15,753 nucleotides of DNA from CAYMSA01 sp964392965. GTDB taxonomy: Bacteria > Actinomycetota > Coriobacteriia > Anaerosomatales > Anaerosomataceae. How positions within the stretch are numbered: position 1 is the first letter of the stretch; each line of letters begins with the position of its first letter. Location: NCBI GenBank assembly GCA_964392965.1, contig CAYMSA010000039.1, positions 1-15,753 on the forward strand, in the 5' to 3' direction. Of the stretch, positions 1 through 7,259 are shown piece by piece. Under the pieces are notes generated by a model. It made no database searches. It saw nothing but the letters and a program-made list of their open reading frames with translations, and was not told the origin of the DNA. Made by a program: the position numbers and the translations under genes.

Positions 1-823
1 CGGCGGTATCGACCTTGTTGATCACGAGCACGTTCGCACGCAGGAAGTTGGCCTCGCCGGGGTGGTAGAGGCGCTCATGTCCCTGGCGGTGCGGATCCAT
101 GACGACGATCTCGAGGTCCGGCCTGATGAAGGGCAGGTCGTTGTTGCCGCCGTCCCAGATGATCACGTCGGCTTCGGCTTCGGCGGCACGCAGGATGGCC
201 TCGTAGTCGACGCCCGCCATCACGACCGCGCCCTCCTCGATAAGGGGCTCGTACTCCTCGCGTTCTTCGATCGTGCAGCCGAGGCGATCGAGATCCTCGA
301 TCGATGCGTACCGCTCGACACGCATGGCATCAAGGTCGCGATAGGGCATGGGGTGGCGGACGTCCACTGCCCGGAGCCCCTCCTCCCGCAGGATGGAGAA
401 GAGTCGCCTGCTGACGCCGCTCTTGCCGACCCCGGTGCGGACGCCGCACACGGAGATCACCGGAAGACGCGAAGGGAGCATCGTGGGCTCGGCGCCCAGG
501 AGGACGAAGTCGGCACCGGCCGCGATCACGGCCTCGGCGTGGTGCATGACGTCCACGTGATGGACGTCGCTGTACGCGAAGACCACCTCGTCGACCGCTT
601 CATGGGTGATGAGGTCCGCGAGCTCGCGTTCGGGTCTGATCGGGATGCCGTCCGGGTAGCGCTCGCCCGCCAGCGTGGCGGGAAACACGCGCGAGTCGAT
701 GCCCGGGATCTGCGTCGCGGTGAACGCTACGACCCGCACTGAAACGTCGTCCCGGTAGCGCACGAGGTAGTCGTGGAAGTCCCTACCGGCTGCTCCCATG
801 ATGACGATCCGCCGCTCGGCCAT
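1..823 (-). CDS. COG2403-type GTPase, cyclic 2,3-diphosphoglycerate synthetase-like (5' part)
   Basis: I read this gene by translating the minus strand from ATG 823-821; it stays open for 274 codons and runs off the window, so the C-terminal part is missing. The start MAERRIVIMGAAGRDFHDYL and the later FTATQIPGI are typical of the COG2403 family. A P-loop GVRTGVGKS lies at residues 127-135, WDGGNND at 223-229 and an NKVD base-specificity motif at 269-272, so it should bind a nucleotide. In the methanogen Methanothermus the family member makes cyclic 2,3-diphosphoglycerate. The role in bacteria is not settled, so no symbol is given. A GGAGAA ribosome site sits 6 bases before the ATG, and a good sigma-70-like promoter lies at 866-894. 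It is divergent from the NYN gene. The family assignment is firm; the substrate is not. Confidence 0.85.
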   Translation of the reverse strand, partial: MAERRIVIMGAAGRDFHDYLVRYRDDVSVRVVAFTATQIPGIDSRVFPATLAGERYPDGIPIRPERELADLITHEAVDEVVFAYSDVHHVDVMHHAEAVIAAGADFVLLGAEPTMLPSRLPVISVCGVRTGVGKSGVSRRLFSILREEGLRAVDVRHPMPYRDLDAMRVERYASIEDLDRLGCTIEEREEYEPLIEEGAVVMAGVDYEAILRAAEAEADVIIWDGGNNDLPFIRPDLEIVVMDPHRQGHERLYHPGEANFLRANVLVINKVDTA

Positions 824-865
824 ACGGTTCTCCGTCCCTGATGCAGACTGCCCCTTTGAATATGC

Positions 866-894
866 AGAATACGCCAACGACACAGCCACGCCAA
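866..894 (-). promoter_or_regulatory. Sigma-70-like promoter for the COG2403 GTPase gene
   Basis: On the minus strand TTGGCG (positions 894-889) is followed after exactly 17 bases by TATTCT (871-866). Each hexamer matches the consensus at 4 of 6 positions. Transcription would start near 859, giving a leader of about 36 bases before ATG 823. The -10 box lies inside an 18-bp element that recurs upstream of the condensing-enzyme gene (see findings). Confidence 0.5.
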
Positions 895-1024
895 CGCCGG
901 GAGGTGGTTCCGGTCCGCCAGGTGACCCGGCCGGTCCGACCACCGCCGCCGTGTCGAGGCGGCCCGGGTGTGGCATCATGGGGGGTGTCGGATCCGGCAT
1001 CCGTTGGAAGAAGGTAGTGTATCT

Positions 1025-1822
1025 ATGGCCGAGGAAGCCCATTCGCTCGCCGTACTCATTGACTTCGAGAACCTCGCGCTCGGCATCGAGCGGCCTTCGG
1101 GCCGCGGACCGGGCGGCCGCGGTGTCAGGCAGGCTCCGAGCGGTGACATATTCGACATCAAGCTCGTTCTGGAGCGGCTCGTGGAGAAGGGGAAGGTCAT
1201 CGTCAAGCGCGCGTACGCCGACTGGGGGCGCTTTGACCAGTACCGCATCACCATGCATGACGCAGGAATCCAGATGATGGAGATTCCCGAACGGGGCAAG
1301 ACCGGCAAGAACCACGCCGACATCCAGCTGTGCGTGGACGCGATGGACCTCTGTTACAGCAAGGAGCACATCGACACGTTCGTGATCGTTTCGGGAGACT
1401 CGGACTTCACTCCGCTCGTGTCCAAGCTCAAAGAGAACGGCAAGTCGGTGATCGGTCTCGGCATCAAGGACTCGACGAGCGACCTGCTCGCCTCGAGTTG
1501 CGATGAGTTCATCTACTACGAGGACATCGTGGGCGCGCCGGAGGCCCCTGCTGCGCCGATGACCGCCATCCCCAAGGCGAAGCGCCCGGCCATACAGCTG
1601 CTGATCGAGTCGGTGCAGGCACTGCAGCGCGAGAACAAGGACATCATGCTTGCGTCGATGGTGAAGGACACCATGCGTCGCAAGCAGCCGCAGTTCTCCG
1701 AGTCGAGCTACGGCTACCGTTCGTTCTCGGAGTTCCTGCAGGATGCCGAGCGGCTCGGCATCATCACGCTCAGGGCCGACCAGCGCTCAGGGACCTGGGT
1801 GGTCTCGGGCTTCTCCCAGTAG
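1025..1822 (+). CDS. NYN-domain (PIN-like) nuclease with C-terminal OST-HTH/LOTUS-like domain
   Basis: A 265-residue cytoplasmic protein. Residues 8-160 form a NYN (LabA/DUF88) domain of the PIN-like nuclease fold. The acidic metal-binding residues are visible: D13 with N16 in LIDFEN, D99 in HADIQL, D105, and D125/D127 in VSGDSDF. Residues about 188-262 resemble the OST-HTH/LOTUS module, an RNA-binding winged helix, through SYGYRSFSEFLQDAE and the closing GTWVVSG. This implies an RNA-directed nuclease or RNA-handling protein; the target is unknown. An earlier GTG at 968 would add 19 residues, but ATG 1025 has AAGAAGG at 1008-1014 and starts right before the conserved domain, so I prefer it. 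It is followed 69 bp later by a glycosyltransferase with which it may be co-transcribed; no functional link is evident. Confidence 0.85.
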   Translation: MAEEAHSLAVLIDFENLALGIERPSGRGPGGRGVRQAPSGDIFDIKLVLERLVEKGKVIVKRAYADWGRFDQYRITMHDAGIQMMEIPERGKTGKNHADIQLCVDAMDLCYSKEHIDTFVIVSGDSDFTPLVSKLKENGKSVIGLGIKDSTSDLLASSCDEFIYYEDIVGAPEAPAAPMTAIPKAKRPAIQLLIESVQALQRENKDIMLASMVKDTMRRKQPQFSESSYGYRSFSEFLQDAERLGIITLRADQRSGTWVVSGFSQ

Positions 1823-1891
1823 TCGAAGCCCCATCTGCGGGCGAGGGCGGCCGCACGGCTGGCCTGCTCGTGCCAACGCGAAGGAAACCGC

Positions 1892-3223
1892 GTGCGTATC
1901 GCGTATTTCACCGACACCTATCTGCCCGAGATAAACGGCGTCGTGACGGCCATCGAGGCCCACACGCGGCTGCTCGCCGGCCGTGGACACGAACTGCTCA
2001 TCATCTGTCCCAAGTACCGCAAGCCCATCCTCTACCGCGTCGAGGGCATCACCATCAAGCGCTACCGTAGCTTCAGCTTCATCAGCAACAAAGCCACGCG
2101 CATCGCGTTGCCCTCGGCGACCTCGGTCTTCGACGCGCTTGTGCGCTTCAGGCCCGACGTAGTCCACGTGCAGACACCGCTCACCATCGGTGTGGTGGGT
2201 CTCGCCACCGCGAACGCGCTCCGCCTTCCCGTGGTGCAGACGTACCACACGTACATTCCGGACTTCATCAGATACATCGAGCCCCGGCGGCTTCTGCGGC
2301 TGGACGATCTTCAGGACCGGTTGCTCAACTCCATCGTCATGGCGCGTGGCTTCGAGTCAGGCGCGTGGCAGCGCCTTGTGAGTCTCCGACGTGATCATGT
2401 CGGCGCGGAGCGTGCGCAGGTCGTGAAGGAGATCACCGAGGTCGCCGAGAGCGCCATCGGCGACCTTCCCGCCGATGAGCGCACGGCGCTGCTCAAGCGG
2501 CTCGCATGGGTCTTCACGCGCAACGTCTACAACCGTTGCGACCGGGTGCTCACGCCCTCGCGCACGCTGAAGCTGGAACTGGAGGAACACGGCGTCACGG
2601 CGCCGGTCGAGTACCTGAGTAACGGCATCGACCTCGGCCTCATGGCGGTGAAGAGCGACTACGCACGTACCGGCAGGCTGCTGCATGCGGGCAGGCTCGG
2701 TCAGGAGAAGCACGTCGAGGTCGTTGTGGACGCGTTCGCCGAGATCGCGGGCCGCCAGCCCGACGCAACGCTGGACATCGTCGGTGACGGACCGGCGCGG
2801 GAGTCTCTCGAGCGGCAGGTGGAGCGCCTCGGGCTGCGGGGGCGGGTGCGCTTCCCGGGCTTCATGGAGCGCGGCGCACTCGCAAGCATCTACCGCGACT
2901 ACGACGCATTCGTGACGGCCAGCACCATCGAGACGCAGGGCATCGTGTTGCTCGAGTCGATGGCGGCCGGGCTGCCGGTCATCGGCGCTGATGCGCTCGC
3001 GATTCCCGAGCTCGTGCGGGACGGCCGCGACGGCATCGTCGTGCCTCCCGGAGATGTGACCGCGTTCGCCGGTGCGATGGAGCAGTTGCTCGGCGACGGG
3101 GAGTTGCGCGAGCGCTACGGACGCGCCTGTGCGGAAGACGCCCGGGAGCACTCGCTCGATGGCGTCGTCGAGCGGCTTGAAGGCGTCTATGCAGAGGTGC
3201 TCCGCCAGTCGGCGCGCGCATAG
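1892..3223 (+). CDS. Glycosyltransferase family 4 (GT-B fold)
   Basis: A 443-residue retaining glycosyltransferase of family GT4. The N-terminal half opens with MRIAYFTDTYLPEINGV, the glycine-containing loop seen in lipid-directed members such as diacylglycerol glucosyltransferases and PimB/MgtA-type mannosyltransferases. The C-terminal donor-binding half has HAGRLGQEKH and the E-x7-E motif at E347 and E355 (ETQGIVLLE), followed by SMAAGLPVIG. A charged helical insertion of about 80 residues lies between the halves (roughly 130-210). No signal peptide or membrane helix is evident, so it should act at the inner face of the membrane on a lipid or polyprenyl acceptor. The GTG start has AAGGAAA at 1881-1887. 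Donor sugar and acceptor cannot be read from the sequence. It converges with the GNAT gene downstream. Confidence 0.88.
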   Translation: MRIAYFTDTYLPEINGVVTAIEAHTRLLAGRGHELLIICPKYRKPILYRVEGITIKRYRSFSFISNKATRIALPSATSVFDALVRFRPDVVHVQTPLTIGVVGLATANALRLPVVQTYHTYIPDFIRYIEPRRLLRLDDLQDRLLNSIVMARGFESGAWQRLVSLRRDHVGAERAQVVKEITEVAESAIGDLPADERTALLKRLAWVFTRNVYNRCDRVLTPSRTLKLELEEHGVTAPVEYLSNGIDLGLMAVKSDYARTGRLLHAGRLGQEKHVEVVVDAFAEIAGRQPDATLDIVGDGPARESLERQVERLGLRGRVRFPGFMERGALASIYRDYDAFVTASTIETQGIVLLESMAAGLPVIGADALAIPELVRDGRDGIVVPPGDVTAFAGAMEQLLGDGELRERYGRACAEDAREHSLDGVVERLEGVYAEVLRQSARA

Positions 3224-3232
3224 CGGCCTACT

Positions 3233-3253
3233 CGCGGGTGTCTGCCGCCCGCG
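3233..3253. terminator. Possible bidirectional hairpin between convergent genes
   Basis: CGCGGG at 3233-3238 can pair with CCCGCG at 3248-3253 across a 9-base loop, in the 40-bp gap between the ends of the convergent glycosyltransferase and acetyltransferase genes. There is no T-run on either side, so this is a weak call that rests mainly on position. Confidence 0.3.
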
Positions 3254-3263
3254 CCGACGAACC

Positions 3264-3764
3264 TTACCGGCTGGACTCGGGAAGGACGTACTCCCACGTC
3301 GTGACGTCCAGCCATCGGCCGAACTTGTGGCCTACCTCATGCATCGTTCCTGCGTCGCGGAAGCCGAGTGAGCGCACGAGTGAGATGCTGCCGGTGTTCT
3401 CGGTGCAGATGCGCGCGAGGATGGTGTGCACGCCCTCGGCGATGGCCATCCGGTGGAGCTCGAGCGCCATCGCACGCCCCACTCCCGCACGGTGGTGATC
3501 GGGGGCGACATACAGAGAGACTTCAACGGTCGTGTCGTATGCTGCCCGTGCCGAGTACGGTGAGAGTGCGCCCCAGCCGACGACGACGCCCTCGATCTCG
3601 GCGACGATGACGGGATGTTGCGGCGCTCTGTCGGTGAGCCATTCGGCGCGCGACTCGATGGACTGCGGCTCGAGATCGAACGACGCGGTTGACCGGAGGA
3701 CCGCGTCGTTGTAGATGGCGGCGATCGCAGGAGCATCGGCGAGCGTTGCGGGACGGATGTGCAT
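3264..3764 (-). CDS. GNAT N-acetyltransferase, phosphinothricin/methionine-sulfone acetyltransferase type
   Basis: A 166-residue GNAT-fold acetyltransferase. It begins MHIRPATLADAPAIAAIYND, the usual opening of the PAT/Bar/MnaT (YncA) subgroup, and carries the acetyl-CoA pyrophosphate loop HRAGVGRA around residues 91-98. The ending EVGHKFGRWLDV is also typical of this subgroup. Known members acetylate the amino group of glutamate analogues such as phosphinothricin, methionine sulfone and methionine sulfoximine, so a detoxification role is likely; the natural substrate is unproven. The frame is open up to 4016, but ATG 3764 is chosen because it matches the family N-terminus and has a GAAAGGG site upstream. 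It is divergent from the signal peptidase gene, with a 17-bp dyad between them. Confidence 0.88.
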   Translation of the reverse strand: MHIRPATLADAPAIAAIYNDAVLRSTASFDLEPQSIESRAEWLTDRAPQHPVIVAEIEGVVVGWGALSPYSARAAYDTTVEVSLYVAPDHHRAGVGRAMALELHRMAIAEGVHTILARICTENTGSISLVRSLGFRDAGTMHEVGHKFGRWLDVTTWEYVLPESSR

Positions 3765-3797
3765 CGAGGCCCTTTCGGAGTCGGCGATGTGCGCGAT

Positions 3798-3814
3798 ACA
3801 ACGGTACCCGTTGT
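3798..3814. promoter_or_regulatory. Perfect 7-3-7 dyad, candidate operator
   Basis: ACAACGG (3798-3804), spacer TAC, CCGTTGT (3808-3814) is a perfect inverted repeat. It lies 34 bp upstream of the acetyltransferase start and about 105 bp upstream of the signal peptidase start. Size and position suit an operator for a dimeric repressor; no regulator gene for it is in the window. A possible -10 box for signal peptidase, TATGAT, lies at 3875-3880 without a convincing -35. Confidence 0.35.
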
Positions 3815-3918
3815 CTGCGGTCAACGCATCCGTCACATCCTGCGCGACGGGTAGGTCGGACGGCTGTTGGGCGGTATGATGCGTAGATGCGCATACGACG
3901 AGGGTGGGGAGACGCTCA

Positions 3919-4476
3919 GTGGAAGCAGAACAGCCGAAGGGGTCCAGCGTACGGCAGGTCAGCCTCGGCAGATGGTTGCTCGAGACGCTGTTCATGGTGC
4001 TGCTGGCCGTCGGCATCGCCTTCCTCGTGCGTACCTATGTCGTGCAGCCCTATCAGGTGCCGACGAGCTCCATGGCGCCCACCATCGAGATCGGCGACCA
4101 GGTCATCGCAAGCAAGTTCATCTTCTACCTTGAGGATCCGGAGCCGGGAGACGTGGTCGTCTTCGACGACCCGACGGGCTCGGTCGACACGCTCATCAAG
4201 CGCGTGATCGCGGTGGGCGGCCAGACGGTCGACCTCGTCGACGGCCGGGTGGTGGTGGATGGTGTCCCGCTCGACGAGCCCTACGTTCACGACCGGCCGA
4301 GCGAGCCGCAGGTTCTCGAGATGCCGTACACGGTACCCGAGGGTCACGTGTGGCTCATGGGCGACAACCGCACCAACAGCATGGATGCCCGGACGTTTGG
4401 CCCCGTGCCCATCGAGAGCGTGCACGGCGAAGCGTTCGTGATCTACTGGCCCCTCGATCGCTGGGGGACGCTCTGA
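3919..4476 (+). CDS. lepB: Signal peptidase I
   Basis: Type I signal peptidase of 185 residues, the short single-anchor form typical of Gram-positive bacteria. A cytoplasmic tail is followed by one membrane helix at about residues 20-40. Box B holds the nucleophile Ser51 in PTSSMAPT, box D the general base Lys94 in TLIKRVIAVGG, and box E is GDNRTNSMDAR at 148-158. It removes signal peptides of Sec and Tat substrates on the outer face of the membrane. The frame is open from GTG 3904, but GTG 3919 has GGGGAG (3906-3911) at a 7-base spacing, whereas the earlier GTG has no site, so 3919 is preferred. The lipoproteins in this window would need signal peptidase II instead, so there is no direct local partnership. 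Confidence 0.95.
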   Translation: MEAEQPKGSSVRQVSLGRWLLETLFMVLLAVGIAFLVRTYVVQPYQVPTSSMAPTIEIGDQVIASKFIFYLEDPEPGDVVVFDDPTGSVDTLIKRVIAVGGQTVDLVDGRVVVDGVPLDEPYVHDRPSEPQVLEMPYTVPEGHVWLMGDNRTNSMDARTFGPVPIESVHGEAFVIYWPLDRWGTL

Positions 4477-4556
4477 CGGAGTGCGCGTCATCGGTCTTGT
4501 CGGTTGAATGCGGCTCTTGAAGCACAGTAATGCATGAGAATGCCCGAATATGCACA

Positions 4557-4586
4557 TAGACGCACGCCGTTCCGTTGGCGTACACT
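4557..4586 (+). promoter_or_regulatory. Candidate promoter of the condensing-enzyme/dehydratase operon
   Basis: TAGACG (4557-4562), an 18-base spacer and TACACT (4581-4586) each match the sigma-70 hexamers at 4 of 6 positions. The predicted leader before GTG 4701 is about 108 bases; it contains a 5-bp GC hairpin (CGGCC-GGA-GGCCG, 4634-4646) but no T-box or attenuator that I recognise. The bases around the -10 (4573-4590) repeat the element seen at the COG2403 GTPase promoter. Confidence 0.4.
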
Positions 4587-4700
4587 ACATGTTCCATCTC
4601 CGCCGAAGCGTTCGGTGCGCACCATACGGGCGCCGGCCGGAGGCCGATGATCGCAGACTGCGGAATCTTCGGGTGTCGTGCCGCACGTGAAGGAGTCTCA

Positions 4701-5894
4701 GTGGAGGACCAGCTCGTCAAGAACATCCCGGTTCAGAGCAAGATCGGCGCTGCACAGGTGCGGCTCGATGACACCACGTTGCGCGACGGGGAGCAGACGG
4801 CGGGCGTGGTCTTCGCCAACAAGGAGAAGGTGCGCATCGCCAGACTCCTCGATGAGATCGGTGTGCACCAGATCGAGGCCGGCATCCCCGCCATGGGCGG
4901 CGACGAGCGTGATGTGATCGAGGAGATCGCCCACCTCGGCCTGAAGGCCTCGGTGCTTGGCTGGAGCCGGGCGAGCACGACCGACATCGAAGCCACGATC
5001 GCCTGTGGCGTGGATGCGTTGGCGATCTCACTCGCCACGTCGGACATCCACATCCAGACGAAGCTCATGAAGGACCGCGCGTGGGTCCTCAAGAGCATTC
5101 GGGCGTCGGTGGCTCGCGCCAAGGAGCTCAATCCCGATGTGTACGTCTCGGTGAACGCCGAGGACGCCTCGCGCACGGAGATCGGCTTCCTGATCGAGTA
5201 CGCGAAGGCTGCGAAGGCCGAGGGCGCCGACCGCATCCGTTTCTGCGACACGATCGGCCTCATGGAGCCGTTCAGGACCTACGAGATCGTCAGGTATCTC
5301 CGCGAGGAGAGCGGTCTCGAGGTTGAGATGCACACGCACAACGATTTCGGCATGGCTGTCGCCAACGCCATCGCGGGCGTGCACGCAGGCGCCACGTGGG
5401 TGAACGTCACCGTGGGCGGCCTCGGCGAGCGCGCCGGCAACGCCGCACTCGAGGAAGTCGCGATGGCGCTCAAGTACATCGAGGGCCTCGACCTCGGCCT
5501 CGACACCGCCCGCTTCCGCGAGGTAGGCGAGTACGTCATGCACGCGGCAGGCCGTCAGATTCCGGTGTGGAAGTCGGTCATCGGTACGAACATGTTCGCG
5601 CACGAGAGCGGGATCCATGCTGACGGCGTCATCAAGAACCCGGAGACCTACGAGGTCTTCGCGCCCTCCGAGGTGGGTCTCGAGCGGCAGATCGTCATCG
5701 GCAAGCACTCCGGCTCCCGCGCGCTCGAACTCAAGTTCCATGAGTACGGCATCGAGGTCACCAAGCAGGAGGCGGCCGAGCTGCTGCCACGTGTGCGTAC
5801 GACTTCCATCGAGCTCAAGCGGTCTCTCTACGACAAGGAGCTCATCTACATCTACAACGACTGGAAGGCCGAGAAGGGCCGCCAGGAAGGGTAG
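4701..5894 (+). CDS. Homocitrate synthase-type condensing enzyme (NifV/AksA-like; LeuA superfamily)
   Basis: A 397-residue DRE-TIM metallolyase that condenses acetyl-CoA with a 2-oxoacid. Motifs: DDTTLRDGEQ at 23-32 with catalytic R28 and D29, metal ligands H211 and H213 in HTHND, GLGERAGNA at 240-248, and HESGIHADG at 301-309 near the catalytic histidine. It lacks the C-terminal allosteric domain of about 120 residues found in leucine-regulated 2-isopropylmalate synthases. Its length and ending suit homocitrate synthase (NifV, AksA); isopropylmalate, citramalate or Re-citrate synthase activity cannot be excluded. The frame is open from 4575, but GTG 4701 has AAGGAG five bases upstream and begins just before the conserved barrel. 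It leads an apparent operon with the two dehydratase subunits, whose reaction would follow directly. No nitrogenase gene is nearby. Confidence 0.85.
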   Translation: MEDQLVKNIPVQSKIGAAQVRLDDTTLRDGEQTAGVVFANKEKVRIARLLDEIGVHQIEAGIPAMGGDERDVIEEIAHLGLKASVLGWSRASTTDIEATIACGVDALAISLATSDIHIQTKLMKDRAWVLKSIRASVARAKELNPDVYVSVNAEDASRTEIGFLIEYAKAAKAEGADRIRFCDTIGLMEPFRTYEIVRYLREESGLEVEMHTHNDFGMAVANAIAGVHAGATWVNVTVGGLGERAGNAALEEVAMALKYIEGLDLGLDTARFREVGEYVMHAAGRQIPVWKSVIGTNMFAHESGIHADGVIKNPETYEVFAPSEVGLERQIVIGKHSGSRALELKFHEYGIEVTKQEAAELLPRVRTTSIELKRSLYDKELIYIYNDWKAEKGRQEG

Positions 5895-5910
5895 CGAAGC
5901 TGTTCACCCC

Positions 5911-5943
5911 CCGGGCGACCCGGATGTTCTTCCGGAGCTCCGG
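5911..5943 (+). repeat. Intercistronic hairpin and palindrome before the dehydratase large subunit
   Basis: The 84-bp gap between the condensing enzyme and the large-subunit gene contains CCGGG-CGA-CCCGG (5911-5923) and the perfect 12-bp palindrome CCGGAGCTCCGG (5932-5943). Neither is followed by a T-run. They may tune processing or read-through between the cistrons, or be chance in GC-rich DNA. Confidence 0.35.
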
Positions 5944-5978
5944 TCAGGGTGCGAGTGAGGACGGACGATGAGGAAGAG

Positions 5979-7259
5979 GTGAGTGCGATTTCTGGAAAGA
6001 CCATCGCCGAGAAGATCTTCTCGGCACACTCGGGCACGGACGCCCGCGCGGGCGACATCGTCGTGGCCGACGTGGACTTCGTGATGGGACAGGACGGCAC
6101 ATCGCCGCTCGCCATCCGGGCGCTTGAGAACATGGGTGTCGATGCGGTATTCGACCCCGCGAAGGTTGCCCTGGTGATGGACCACTCGTCGCCGAGCCCG
6201 ATCGAAGGCGTCTCGGCGCTCCATACGATCATGCGTGAGTTCGGCAAGAAGACCGGCTGCCACGTATACGACGTGGGTCGCGGCGTCTGTCACCAGCTGA
6301 TTCCCGAGGCGGGTCACGTGGTGCCGGGCGACCTCATGGTGGGTTGCGACAGCCACACGTGTACGTACGGCGCGGTGAACGTCTTCTCGACGGGTGTGGG
6401 CTCCACCGACGGTGCCGCCGCGATGGCCGCGGGCAAGCTGTGGTTCAAGGTGCCTGAGACCATCAAGGTCACCTACAATGGCGCGCTTCAGCCAGGCGTG
6501 TTCTCGAAGGACCTCATCCTCTATCTTGCGGGTCAGATAGGCGCTGATGGTGCCACGTACATGGCACTCGAGTTCGATGGCCCCGTGATCGATGCGCTTT
6601 CGGTGGATGCGCGTATGACGATCTCCAACATGGCAATCGAGGTCGGAGCGAAGGCTGGCCTCATGAGGGCCGATGAGAAGACGCTCGCCTGGTATGAGAG
6701 TCGCGGCGAGAAGACGCCCGCGCCGGTCGATCCCGACGCGGACGCCGTCTACGCACGCGAGATCGTCTTCGACACCTCGGCGATAGGACCGCAGATCGCC
6801 AAGCCCCATTCGGTGGACAACGTGTCGCCGATCGAGGAGGTCGAGGGCACGCCGATCGCGCAGGGCTACCTCGGCACGTGCACGAACGGTCGCCTGGAGG
6901 ACCTGGCGATCGCCGCCGAGATCTTGCGGGGGCGGAAGGTCCACCCGGACGTGCGCTTCATCATCGCGCCGGCATCGAAGCAGATCCTGCTCGACGGTAT
7001 CGCGGCAGGCTACATCCAGACGCTCGTCGAGGCGGGAGCCGTCATGGTGACGCCCGGGTGCGGGCCGTGCGTCGGTACACACAACGGTGTTCCTAGTGAC
7101 GGCGAGAACGTCATCTCTACCGCCAACCGGAACTTCAAGGGCCGAATGGGCAACAGCAACGCGTTCATCTACCTCGGTAGCCCGGCAACTGTCGCCGCCT
7201 CGGTCATCGAAGGCGCGATCACCGACCCGCGGAAGTACTTCGAGGGAGGGGAGCGCTAG
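5979..7259 (+). CDS. 3-isopropylmalate dehydratase/homoaconitase large subunit (aconitase family)
   Basis: A 426-residue iron-sulfur isomerase subunit. The [4Fe-4S] ligands are C301 in GTCTNGRLED and C361/C364 in TPGCGPCVG; the substrate motif GCDSHT is at about 122-127. The CTNGRLED form and the length are those of the two-subunit archaeal-type LeuC/HacA/AksD group. With the small subunit it moves the hydroxyl group of 2-isopropylmalate, homocitrate or a related acid through an unsaturated intermediate. Which substrate is used is not decided by the large subunit. The start is uncertain: the frame opens at GTG 5949, but GTG 5979 places SGKTIAEKI at the family N-terminus and has GAGGA four bases upstream. 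It follows the condensing enzyme by 84 bp and abuts the small subunit without a gap. Confidence 0.9.
   Translation: MSAISGKTIAEKIFSAHSGTDARAGDIVVADVDFVMGQDGTSPLAIRALENMGVDAVFDPAKVALVMDHSSPSPIEGVSALHTIMREFGKKTGCHVYDVGRGVCHQLIPEAGHVVPGDLMVGCDSHTCTYGAVNVFSTGVGSTDGAAAMAAGKLWFKVPETIKVTYNGALQPGVFSKDLILYLAGQIGADGATYMALEFDGPVIDALSVDARMTISNMAIEVGAKAGLMRADEKTLAWYESRGEKTPAPVDPDADAVYAREIVFDTSAIGPQIAKPHSVDNVSPIEEVEGTPIAQGYLGTCTNGRLEDLAIAAEILRGRKVHPDVRFIIAPASKQILLDGIAAGYIQTLVEAGAVMVTPGCGPCVGTHNGVPSDGENVISTANRNFKGRMGNSNAFIYLGSPATVAASVIEGAITDPRKYFEGGER

Noticed and set aside
62..742. 226-codon plus-strand frame at the window start
   Set aside because: It is antisense to the COG2403 GTPase, whose minus-strand translation carries clear motifs; the plus frame resembles nothing.
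4593..4700. T-box or amino-acid attenuator in the condensing-enzyme leader
   Set aside because: No T-box consensus, no run of Leu or Lys codons and no terminator with a T-run could be found.
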